Of a stretch of 64,000 nucleotides of DNA, positions 54,776 through 64,000 are shown piece by piece. The DNA comes from Hygrophila difformis (taxonomy: Eukaryota > Streptophyta > Magnoliopsida > Lamiales > Acanthaceae): positions 8,026,394 to 8,090,393 of the forward strand of contig JAOANR010000005.1 of NCBI GenBank assembly GCA_030278955.1, given 5' to 3'. Below the pieces are notes generated by a model. It did no database searches. It was not told where the DNA came from and saw only the letters and a list, made by a program, of their open reading frames with translations. Every line of letters begins with the position of its first letter. Within the stretch, counting starts at the first letter, position 1. Both the position numbers and the translations under genes were made by a program.

Positions 54776-57700
54776 ATGGCGGCCCTGCAGTATTTAGAGA
54801 GCCTGCGGAATGCGCACCCGGAGCTTTCCGAGTGGTACATCAGTCTTTCAGATCTGTACCAGAAAAAGCTCTGGCATCAGCTTACGCTCAAGCTCGAACA
54901 GTTTGTTGCTCTCGCTGTGTTCCAGGTCCTAAAATGCTTAATTCTTGTGTGCATTTGTTTTTTAGTTTTATTTTTGCGGAGTTTATGTTGTTTTGTTTCT
55001 TTACTTTTATTTCAGTGATATGATTTGGGCATTTTTTGTTTTTGTTTGTAGTTTGTTAATTTGTAGACATGCTGGAATTAAGTACTTTTACATCAAATTT
55101 CGGGAAATTTATTTTACGTACGTGGTTTGGATTTTTTGATTGGGGTTCGGAATGGGTTTAAGGGGTTAGGTTTCCTGCAAATTGTATGTAGAATTAAAAG
55201 TTGATACAGTTATCTTTTGCTAGGCCGTCTTCGTCTTTGTGTTTTGCTGCATTTGTGAATTTGTTGAAATGGTGGCAAAATTCGATGAAAATGTGAAGGA
55301 AAATGAAAGTATTTTCTGTGTGCGCGTGGGTAGATTAGGCCATCAAATAGAACTAAAATTTGTGAGGTAACTAGGACTTTTACGCCATGATGGTGATGGT
55401 GAACAAGTGGCGTGTGGTGTTATTTCATTTGTTGCACGTTGGCTCTGTGGATCTGTGCCTGTGAAAAAGCTGTAATATTCTGAAATTTGATGATTGATTC
55501 TTAAATTTGTTGTATACCTGTATGCCGCTTACTGAACAGTATAGACCTTGTTTTTGAGAAACTTGGAAATGGATGCTAAAAAATAACTACATTGGTATTA
55601 GTTTCTTTTTTTATACCCTATATCTTGAGTAATCTTAATTCCTAACCTTCTACTTGCACAGATATTTAATCACATCTTTGGAACAAATCTAACTGACCAA
55701 CTAATTGAAAATAATAATTGTGTCAATTCAAGTCTCGCTATTCAATTTGTTTTTATATAATGTCAAAAGGTGTATCCATACTGTTTAATTGGGTTGTTGG
55801 GAAATACTTCCTCCATGTTTTTTATTTTCTACATTGCAATTACTATTTTCAACTAGCTAACTTCGGAGCCTTATTTCGTTAGATTAGAGAATGGTAAGCC
55901 CAACATGAGTTTGTAGTTTGTAGTTTGTAATCTCTATTTTCACTATCACTTTACCATTTGTTTATTTAGTCTTGTAACGAATCATATAAAACCATCTAAA
56001 GTCAGCTAATTGAAAATAACAATTGCAATGTAGCAGTTAAAAAAAAACTGAGGAAGTATATTTTATTGAGAGTATATGTGTCTATCATTAAAAACTAATA
56101 ATTTACATTCTTCTCAGTAGGGTGCACCATCATTTTACAAAGATTTTTCTTAGCCCTTATTTGATAAGGGCATCTATAGAGGAGAAAATTGAGTGTTATT
56201 CCTATGTTTGTTCGGAATGATTTCTTTAGTCTTAAGGGCTGCATATGCTTTTATGCTGCACGCTATATGAGAATTTACCTTTGAAGTTACTATATGCAAC
56301 ATCACCTACTTATATTTGAACAGTTCTGGGTGTGCTAGAGTTGTCTACATTATCAACTGCCTGAATTAGTTTACTTTTCCTCCAGATATCATTTCACTTC
56401 TGATGTAGAATTTTGTTACATGTTTCAGCCTTTCCTTCCTTCTTGATGCTATGCTTTATTATATTGTCCTGTGAGCTTGACACATTCTTGTTATTATCAC
56501 AGATCAAAATTCCATTATTATGCAAGCTGAGTATTTATCGTAAGTTGTTGTGGCATGCATTATATAGAAACCAGTAACATCATATCATGTGCATTCATTG
56601 TGAATCATCCATTATCCCTTGATGTTTATATGGTACACTAAAATTGTGACTTGAAGAATCCCTCAATATCTAAATCTGAAATTACAAATCTTAGTGTAAG
56701 GCCGTTTTATATTAAGCAGCTATTTTATGACAATGTGTGGAAAGATAATGATATTCTCTTGGATAGGTTGTTGACTAACAAATAATCATATCTGGCAGTA
56801 TCTTTCAAAGTTGTTGGCCAATGTAAGCTCATAATTGCAAATATATGTTTGTTTTTCTCCTGAGAGAGTTGTATACTTCATTTTCTTCTCTTTTCTAGTC
56901 CTTGGACCTCAAACTTGTGCATGAAGGGCTGCAGATTATTAAGGAGAATCTTATTCATTATGGATATTTTTAGTGTTTTTCTATATCTGAATCTGTTCAT
57001 TTTCCATTTATTTATTTTCTTTTTACCAAAAATTGGGTTTGAGCTCTCTTTCTTTCGTGATACTCAGGCCGGAGATGCCTTGATCCAGCTTTACCACAAT
57101 TTCATTTCTGACTTTGAGACAAAGATTAATCTCCTCAAGCTTGCGCATTTTGCTGTCTTAGTCTCTCGGAAATATTCAGAGAAGGAGGCTGCCATAAACT
57201 ATCTTGATGGAGTTATTGAAAAACTTCGTAATACCAAAGAAGTGAGAATGGAGGAGCCAATACTTTATGTCAAAATGCAGATTGGTCTATTCAAACTTGA
57301 GCAGGGTGATCAAAAGGAATGCAAGAATCTTTTAGAGGAGGGAAAGAGTACTCTTGACAGCATGACTGATATTGACCCATCAGTTTATGCCAGTTACTAC
57401 TGGGTTTCATCTCAATATCACAAGTCCCGCCAAGAATTTGCAGAGTTCTACAGAAGTGCTCTCCTTTATCTAGCTTATACTTCAGTGGAATCTCTGTCAG
57501 ATTCATTTAAGCTGGTGTGTTATATTCTGATTTACTGTGTATTTAATTATTATATACTTTTTTTTTTTTTTATATAAGATTATCTTCCTTTATCTAAAGC
57601 ACGTCTAATCCGGTGGTTTTCAGTATTCTTATTGTCAATTCCCTTGTTCGTTATGTGCTTGAAAGTTGGATCTGATTTGTCTTTGTTTGTAGGATTTGGC

Positions 57701-58926
57701 TTTTGATTTATCCCTCGCAGCCTTGTTAGGGGATAACATTTACAACTTCGGTGAACTTCTAGCTCATCCCATTGTAAGATATTCTTTTTCTCTACCATCT
57801 CTGGATTTCTCAACTATGAATCATTTTAACTCAACACATAAGTGTAGCGTTGTAAACATCTATACACAGAATCATATGTATGGGGAGAGACTTATCTATA
57901 CACAAGTGTGATTCCTCTGATCCTATTTATTTTAAGGGATGAGATGTAGCTAAAATTTGAAATAACCTGTAACAAGCTTATTTGCATCACAAGTTTTATC
58001 CAACATTTGAGTATATAATTAGCTTGGAGAATAATTTATTCGTCATATCATACACAACTTGTCTTTGTGGTTGTCTATTACGTATCTTATGTTTGACATT
58101 TTTGTAAAATACCAGTTGCTTAAGACTTAAGTCTGCTGTTTGCAATTTCTACAGATCAAAAGTTTTTCGGGAACTCAAGTTGAGTGGCTTTATTATATCC
58201 TTGAAGCATTCAATTCCGGTGATTTGGAGCGTTATCAAGAGCTATGTCGTGTACATAGGGCAGCTCTGAGTTCTCAACCAGCGCTAGTCCAGAATGAGAA
58301 GAAGTTACTCGAGAAGATCAACATTCTCTGTTTGATGGAGATAATATTCAGGTGATTATTACTGGACATTATAGATGGCAGATGGTGAGAAATGTCAATT
58401 TGTTTCCAGAGGCGTTCCCCTGAATTAATGAATATTGTTACCTGCAGCCGGCCATCTGAAGATAGAACTATTCCAGTATGCATCATTGCTGAACGAACCA
58501 AACTTCCTGTGGAAGATGTGGAATATCTTCTTATGAAGAGTCTTTCAGTAAGTGTCCAGTGTCCACAATCCCACATTACATACCTTTTTATTTTAGTAAA
58601 GCTTAATATACCGTCTCTGTCATCCCTTGTCCTGTTTTAGTTTATATGAACTGCCGATTGTTGGCTGTTGTTGATGATGGCATTAACAGCTCAGTTAGTT
58701 AGCAACAATGGGAGTGAATGGTTATGATATTTGTCTGCAGGTGCATCTGATAGAGGGCATAATAGATCAAGTCGAAGGAACTGTATATGTGTCGTGGGTG
58801 CAGCCCAGAGTCCTCGGAATTCCTCAGGTAAAATCCTTGCGTGACAGGCTCGACGTTTGGGTTGATAAGGTACACTCTGCATTGCTGTCTGTCGAAGCAG
58901 AAGCTCCTGATTTAGTTGCGGTGTAA
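54776..58926 (+). CDS. RPN9: 26S proteasome lid subunit RPN9 (PSMD13)
   Basis: Six exons: 54776-54925, 57068-57514, 57693-57773, 58155-58351, 58448-58547, 58741-58926, all with GT-AG borders. Together they give 386 codons plus stop, the length of Arabidopsis RPN9. Start MAALQYLESLRNAHPELSEW and end VHSALLSVEAEAPDLVAV fit the family. Role: a structural subunit of the 19S regulatory particle lid in cytosol and nucleus, needed to assemble the lid for degradation of ubiquitinated proteins. N-terminal residues form helical repeats; the PCI domain spans about 175-345, including ILCLMEIIFSRPSEDRTIP and the winged-helix SLSVHLIEGIIDQVEGTVYVSW. No frameshift or stop. Intron 1 is long (2142 nt) and hosts a MITE. 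The other introns are 96-381 nt. Expression is probably housekeeping, with TGGGC sites upstream. Confidence 0.97.
55807..56056 (+). mobile_element. Stowaway-like MITE in RPN9 intron 1
   Basis: Inverted ends CTTCCTC(C)...TTTTCAACTAGCT and AGCTAATTGAAAATAAC...GAGGAAG, flanked by TA on both sides (55805-55806, 56057-56058). 250 bp, no coding frame. A second copy, split by another element, is at 61264-62536. Confidence 0.8.
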
Positions 58927-59495
58927 TTTATGCTTTTATCGGCCAAATTCTCTTGAGAAACAAGGGATGAAACTGATACCTGAAATTTTCTTGGGCCGAT
59001 TTTAATGAAGATAAGCACTTTTTGTATGTTTCATTTTCGATCGATGGTGGTCGCCTAACAGGGAACAGCACTTTGTTGTTTGCCTGCAATCTGGTCTGAT
59101 TTCTTGTGCCGTAGTTTGCCAGACAAATAGGCTTTTGACATGTAACTGAATAGTACGCTTTCCATGCCTACACAGAGGTCATGTGTGGCTTGCTGTTGGG
59201 AGGATAGGCGCAAACCAATCCCAAAAATGTCTGTCTCCTATCTCGCAAATCGCAATTAATTATCTTGGTTCTAAAGCATATAATATGCCTTTGACATCTA
59301 TAACTGATTACGACTATGAAAGACTTATGGGCATGAGGAAAGGCTACGGCCGCGCCCACTTGATTCATGATCTATTTTATGCACACTTTTGCATAGAAAG
59401 TCTGTTATTTTTTGGGTTTGTCCGGTGGAAGATCAACCACCACCGTCTGAAGTCTGAACTCGTGGAGATTCGACCATAGTCAGGTCTTACTAACC
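58927..59495 (+). other. RPN9 3' region
   Basis: Presumed 3' UTR and terminator region. A 98-codon frame (59183-59479) shows no recognisable domain and no gene signals, so I do not call it. No clear polyadenylation hexamer stands out. Confidence 0.4.
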
Positions 59496-59508
59496 AACGT
59501 TGGTATTC

Positions 59509-59612
59509 TGTTTTGGGGAGAGGGGCCTTTCATTGCCTATGTGGAGGATATCCTCGAAGAATTAGTCCTAGGTCTAATGTGGTCTGGGGATATCCGTTAA
59601 CTTACAAAAATA
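59509..59612 (+). mobile_element. SINE, 5'-truncated (family S)
   Basis: Matches the 3' half of 45943-46120 and is flanked by a 13-bp duplication with one mismatch, AACGTTGGTATTC (59496-59508) and AACATTGGTATTC (59613-59625). It begins at nearly the same internal point as the copy at 51882. Confidence 0.8.
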
Positions 59613-59625
59613 AACATTGGTATTC

Positions 59626-60599
59626 AATGATTCTAGCCTAAGCTATTGAAATGGAACTTTAGCCCATTTAAAAATTGATTTGCATCAATGGTAGTATCCC
59701 CATTAAACGATTAAACTATTAATGTTGTACTGTATTAGAAAATAAAAATACAAGTAATAATAAAATAATACTGTATTATTTATAAAGATGGCAATAAGTC
59801 AGGGTTGGATTCGTTATGACCCAACTCGAGGCTCAGGTTCAGTTCGGAGTCTAACCCAGGCTTATTGCCATATTTAGGAATGGCAAATCATTTTATGAGA
59901 ACCAATATGTAACCAAACTCAGGTCATGCTTGGCTCTGATTCCGACACATTGTCATTCTTGAATCCTTAATATAATTGTGACGAATTATTTTGTGAGGAT
60001 TGAAAATAGAGCTCTTAATTGATACTAATAAAATATTGTTAAAGAGTAGTATATTATATGGGGGCCGATATTGATTATTATTTGTTGTCCAATTCTTCTT
60101 TGAGATAAGCACTGTTTTCATTTGTTCACATTTTTTCCTTTAAAAAAAGAAAATTGAAGTGACCAAGGAAAGGGATTATTCACTTGAGACATTGACCGTA
60201 CAACAGAAAGGGCAAAAATTATTGATATGAAGGTTATGTGAGTTGGATTTTTTGAAGGGAAAATATAAGTATGCATGGGATACATTTCTGTTGTAACTTT
60301 GAAACCGATGGATGTCAAAGATGAGATATGAGACAACCAAGGCAGGCAGCTGTATCCAATCCACTCATACAAATTGTACACACAAATCTAATTTCGCAAT
60401 ATAGAAGTATTTGTTGGAGATTAATTAATATTCATATTGTTCAATAAAATGTGGCATGAATATTCAGGAATCAGGATTTTAACTAAAAAAGCTGAGCTCA
60501 ACTAGCTGTTACAGAATTAGTGCTGCCGTTGCAGGCCTTTGCAGGCACCCCGTATAGTATTACCCGTTGACAAGAACTATTGGCGCACTTCTTATTGGC
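59626..60599. other. Intergenic, no gene seen
   Basis: AT-rich. Short unsupported frames only. Confidence 0.5.
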
Positions 60600-60602
60600 A
60601 CT

Positions 60603-60764
60603 GACTACAAGAAATTTGCGGCAAGGCGACGAATTTGGCGACAAAATTTTATTAATGTCGTCGCCTAAAACTTCGTCACCTAGCGGATTTCGTCGCCTAG
60701 CGCTCTAGGCGATGAACAAGGCGACGAAATTCTTTCGTCACCTACCTGCAAAATTCTTGTAGTG
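60603..60764 (+). mobile_element. CACTA-type MITE
   Basis: Left end GACTACAAGAAATTTGC and right end (inverted) CACTACAAGAATTTTGC, with a 3-bp duplication ACT (60600-60602, 60765-60767). 162 bp, with internal GGCGACGAA/TTCGTCGCC repeats as in CACTA subterminal regions. The left CAC end has mutated to GAC. Confidence 0.85.
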
Positions 60765-60767
60765 ACT

Positions 60768-61261
60768 TGAGGATGATTTTGAAGGTATTCATGGCAATTG
60801 GTATGGTATATTACATCAAAATCTCCTCCCATCTATCTACTTTGTGGTTAATGAACTCTAAGCTCAGAGGTTTGATTGAAATCCCTATATAATAAAACTA
60901 GTTTATGATCATACTCCATTAAATGCTTCTATGATCTTACGACATACCCCCTTTAAACGCACAAGACCTTTATATGATTATATGATTTGGGATCAAAGTA
61001 ACTTTTTCACTTTAACTTAAGAACTTGTAACTCTTTATGTATGATAGTGTAAAAAAATGCAATTTACTAGTCTTTGTAAAAAATTTATGTTTAATTATGA
61101 TGTTTTTGTACTGTATTGTATTAATTACCTTGCAAGATTCATAAACACGAATTAATATTGTTACTTGTTAGTATGCATAGTTGATTTCATCCATTGTTGC
61201 AATTTCTAAGATCTTAGGATCTCGAAGATTCTGATATTGCAAAGAGAAAAATGATCTCATA
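60768..61261. other. Intergenic, no gene seen
   Basis: AT-rich, with no conserved frame, RNA gene or repeat recognised. Confidence 0.5.
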
Positions 61262-61263
61262 TA

Positions 61264-62536
61264 CTTCATCTATTTTTTTTTTCAATTGCTATACTGCGTT
61301 TACTGTTTTCAACTAGGGCTTAATTATTAAAATAATGTAGATAAAATATTTCGTTCCCAAAATGATACGAAATCGCCTGTTGAACAGGCGATTGAAAAAA
61401 AATAAATATTTTATTCCTGATCGCCTGTTGAACAGGCGAGTACATAAAAAAAAAGGTGAATAGTGCTAATCGCCCGTTGAACAGGCGATTTGCATTATTC
61501 ATTACTTCTATTATTTTATTCATGAATAGTGCTAATCGCCTGTTGACGCCTGTTCAACAGGCTATTAGCACTATTCACCAATTTTTTTTTTATTTTTTTT
61601 ATTTTATGGTCATTTGGTTCGGAGTATCCAAAATTCCCATTGTGAATTAAACATGCCTATGTATAGTTCGGGGCATATTTCATGTGGGAATATTATATTC
61701 CCACCGATGTAGGAATGTTACGGATTTTTGGTGGGAATTACATTCTCACCTGAAAAGGCATGTAATCTTAAATCATCACCCCCACTTTGCATACTTTTAT
61801 ACCAATTTAACTTTTATACCCTCATTTTTATAAAGGTACCAAAAAAATTTACACTGATGTACGTAGCTTTTCTTTATTTTTTTACCCTTATTTTTATATA
61901 AGTCAAATTTGGTATAAAAGTATGTAAAGTGTAGGTAGTGATTTAAGATTACATGTCTTCCAAGTGGGAATCACATTCACCCAAAATCTTAATATTCCCA
62001 CATCTGTGGGAATATAACCTTCCCACATGAAACATACTTCAAACTAAACATTGGGATGTTTAATTCCCAATAGAAATCTTTGATACCCCGCACCAAATTG
62101 CCATAAAAAAATATTAAAAAAATAAAAAATTTGGTGAATAGTGCTAATCGCCTGTTCAACAGGCGATTTGCACTATTCACCAATTTTTTTTTACGTACTC
62201 GCCTGTTCAACAGGCGATCAGAATAAAATATTTATTTTTTTTCAATCGCCTGTTCAACAGGCGATTTCGTATCATTTTGGGAACGGAATATTTTATCTGT
62301 ATTATTTTAATAATTAAGCCTTTCAACTAGCTATCTTTGGAACTTTGTTTTGTTAGGTTAGAGAATATTTTGAAGGTAAGCTCATTATGAATTTTGTAGT
62401 TTGTAATCTCTAATTTTACTGACAGTTTATCATTTTTTTATTTGGCCTTGTAACAAATCATATAAAATCAAAGTCGGCTAGTTGAAAACAGGAACTCCAA
62501 TGTAGCAATAAAAAAAAAAAAGAAAAAAGGAGGAAG
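61264..62536 (+). mobile_element. Stowaway-like MITE, split by a fold-back element
   Basis: Left part 61264-61316 and right part 62331-62536 together give about 250 bp, homologous to the MITE at 55807-56056. Ends CTTCATC...GAGGAAG, TA on both sides (61262-61263, 62537-62538). Confidence 0.75.
61317..62320 (+). mobile_element. Fold-back (Mutator-like) element with two ~480-bp arms
   Basis: Ends GGCTTAATTATTAAAATAAT and its exact inverse. Almost the whole 1004 bp is one inverted repeat with its centre near 61850. A 10-bp duplication TTTCAACTAG flanks it (61307-61316, 62321-62330), near the 9 bp typical of Mutator-like elements. It contains at least seven copies of the interrupted palindrome CGCCTGTT(G/C)AACAGGCG. 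No transposase. Confidence 0.85.
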
Positions 62537-62538
62537 TA

Positions 62539-62982
62539 GTTCCAACAACTAAACACTATAATCAGGGTTTTACTAGAAACACTACAAATCCCAGTACGCC
62601 TCCCATTTGAATACTTCGTTCACATTGGATGTCACATGATTTCAGTTCACACAAGTAAAGTTTGAGTTAGTAGCTTTTATGAAAACGCTATTCATTGTAC
62701 GTACTTTTGCATTGTTCATGTTGGAGTGTTGTGTATCGTGTTCTATGAATTTGAATTTTTAGGAACATCGAATTTCATAATGGCAACTTATTTGAGTTGA
62801 GACTCTGATTGAATATTTATAGGACTGTTAACACCAACAAAAAAAATATTAAGGCCCATATCCGGTGTCCAGATTGCCCGGCCCAGTCCATGAAAATATA
62901 TCCGGGAAAGAGGACACATTAAGCCTAATCTATTTTTCTTGGCTCGGTTCAATTCAATATTTATCCGGATAATAACCAGAGC
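62539..62982. other. Intergenic, no gene seen
   Basis: No conserved frame. A GGCCC-rich stretch (62850-62960) precedes the LTR, without clear identity. Confidence 0.45.
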
Positions 62983-63032
62983 TGTCAACCAAAGCCGCCG
63001 CGTGCGCCGCCTCTGTCACATGAAGTCAAGCG

Positions 63033-63125
63033 GCCTGTCAATCAAGCCTCCCGCGTGCCGCATGCCTGTCAATCAAGCCTCCCGCGTGCCGCATGCCTGT
63101 CAATCAAGCCGTCCGCGTGCTGCAT
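63033..63125 (+). repeat. 31-bp repeat, three copies, in the LTR
   Basis: GCCTGTCAATCAAGCC(T/G)(C/T)CCGCGTGC(C/T)GCAT three times (63033, 63064, 63095). A looser copy starts the LTR at 62983. Confidence 0.85.
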
Positions 63126-63187
63126 GCCACCCCTGAAGTCAAGCCTCCTCGCCGCCTACGTCTCAACTGGAGGGGTAAGCCTCCTCC

Positions 63188-63195
63188 TATAAAAG
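63188..63195 (+). promoter_or_regulatory. LTR TATA box
   Basis: TATAAAAG, followed by a purine-rich leader; about 205 bp into the LTR. Good match to a plant TATA box. Confidence 0.7.
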
Positions 63196-63439
63196 GAAGA
63201 GACACTCCAGAGAAAGGATCATCACAAAAAACTCCCCAGAGGAAATCGTATTACTTTTATCTTTACTTTCTGCCATTTTCTTTCTGCAAGTTTTCTTTCG
63301 TATTTTTCAATTCTGCACTTTAAATCCTTTACAGCTTTCTTATTTTCGTGTAATCCCTTTCTGTAATTCTTGTAATCCTTTTGATACTCATCAATCAAAA
63401 AAGAGGTTTCTCCCTCAAAGAAATTCTCGGTTAACAAAT

Positions 63440-63458
63440 TGGCACGCCCAGTGGGACC
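63440..63458 (+). promoter_or_regulatory. Primer-binding site
   Basis: TGGCACGCCCAGTGGGACC, three bases after the LTR end. It resembles tRNA-Lys-type sites (TGGCGCCCA...GTGGGGCC) but with mismatches, so the tRNA is uncertain. Confidence 0.6.
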
Positions 63459-63489
63459 CGAAGTGGAAACCATATCCGCTTGAAAATGT

Positions 63490-64000
63490 ATGCAACTCAG
63501 ATCTGGACGAGTAGTAAGGGACTTAATACAAAGATTTGGAGAAATGTCGCTGCATGAAGAAACTCCAGTAAGAACACCGTCCGAGAACGTCAATGATACG
63601 GCGACTACTTCTCAACCACCGCAGGGGATAATGCAAGTCCCAACTTTTTCGGAACAAATACGGCTATCGATGAATGAATCGATGGCTGAATTCATGCCTT
63701 TACTAACAAGGCACCTTATGGATGTATTGCGGCCTGCCATGGCCGATCAAACTGACAGGATATGTGGATCCCTGCGTACTCCACAAGAGGGATATATCCC
63801 TGGCATGAATATGTCACCAAGCGTTACAGGACCGTATGGCGGTCTACAAAAGACTTGGGGGACTGGCCAGCCATCACTATCTGAGTTTGGAGCACCACCT
63901 CCTATGATGTATGCTCCATCAGGATACTTAATAGCATCCAGCGCTGTTCCGATACAGCCATTTGGAGTGGCGGCTCCCATCCCAGCCGCCATGCATAGTA
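63490..64000 (+). CDS. gag N-terminus, open at the window edge
   Basis: An open frame from the ATG at 63490 runs uninterrupted to the last base (170 codons). An in-frame TGA at 63481-63483 limits it upstream; a second Met at 63544 could be the start. The product begins MQLRSGRVVRDLIQRFGEM. It has an acidic/Thr-rich stretch, a Met-rich amphipathic segment (SEQIRLSMNESMAEFMPLLTRHLMDVL), then a Gly/Pro/Tyr-rich linker. This fits the variable N-terminus of a plant Ty3 (possibly Tat-type) gag, located 50 bp after the primer site. The conserved core would follow outside the window, so the assignment rests mostly on position. Confidence 0.65.
   Translation, partial: MQLRSGRVVRDLIQRFGEMSLHEETPVRTPSENVNDTATTSQPPQGIMQVPTFSEQIRLSMNESMAEFMPLLTRHLMDVLRPAMADQTDRICGSLRTPQEGYIPGMNMSPSVTGPYGGLQKTWGTGQPSLSEFGAPPPMMYAPSGYLIASSAVPIQPFGVAAPIPAAMHS

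Larger units (their letters stand above)
62983..63436 (+). repeat. 5' LTR of a further LTR retrotransposon
   Basis: TGTCAAC...GTTAACA ends (inverse of each other with one mismatch), 454 bp, with a TATA box and a primer site just beyond. The partner LTR must lie outside the window. Confidence 0.8.

Noticed and set aside
56895..56970. Coding-like stretch in RPN9 intron 1 as a possible extra exon
   Set aside because: It has an acceptor-like TTCTAG but no donor before a stop, and plant RPN9 joins VFQ directly to AGDAL.
56915..57577. A 220-codon frame overlapping RPN9
   Set aside because: It is RPN9 exon 2 (57068-57514) with flanking intron read through. The GT/AG borders and the family alignment fix the real exon.
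59183..59479. 98-codon frame downstream of RPN9
   Set aside because: No recognisable domain. It lies in the likely 3' region and next to a SINE remnant.

Overview
This is plant nuclear DNA, almost certainly from a eudicot. The one clear host gene is an intron-containing RPN9/PSMD13 proteasome-lid gene of exactly the plant length (386 aa). The rest is mostly plant-type LTR retrotransposons, LINEs, tRNA-derived SINEs, a Helitron-like element and small TIR transposons, heavily nested. There are no operons, CRISPR arrays or bacterial features. I cannot name the species.

Layout. 1-22428: a giant LTR retrotransposon (10-22423, target duplication GTATT) with about 5.5-kb LTRs, a tRNA-Asp-type primer site and no reverse transcriptase. 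Its 5' LTR is interrupted by a 2.7-kb solo LTR. Its interior has its own TATA box, a short first exon, a 1.4-kb intron and a long, broken reading frame with a Transposase_32-like domain. 22429-29470: the LTR remnant it landed in, a 5'-truncated LINE, and small TIR or repeat elements. 29474-29731: a probable secreted-peptide gene on the minus strand. 30055-35107: a SINE split by a complete but internally deleted chromovirus-type Ty3 element, also on the minus strand. 35433-46125: a hAT MITE, two SINEs, and a gag-only LTR element (36646-45692) with a nested hAT-like element. 46532-51827: a Helitron-like element with a small spliced gene. 52108-53240: LINE remnants. 54556-58926: RPN9 with a TGGGCT-rich promoter. 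59509-62538: SINE, CACTA MITE, and a Stowaway-like MITE split by a 1-kb fold-back element. 62983-64000: LTR, primer site and start of gag of a further LTR element that runs off the window.

The most unusual signal is structural. Several LTR families here carry their own arrays of short hairpins. Two arrays are periodic (about 33 nt at 3241-3459, about 30 nt at 10471-10575) and keep their stems paired although the stem sequence changes from copy to copy, which suggests selection on RNA or DNA structure. A second notable point is the internal promoter plus in-frame splice inside the giant non-autonomous element. All family assignments were made by reading the sequence. No database search was run.
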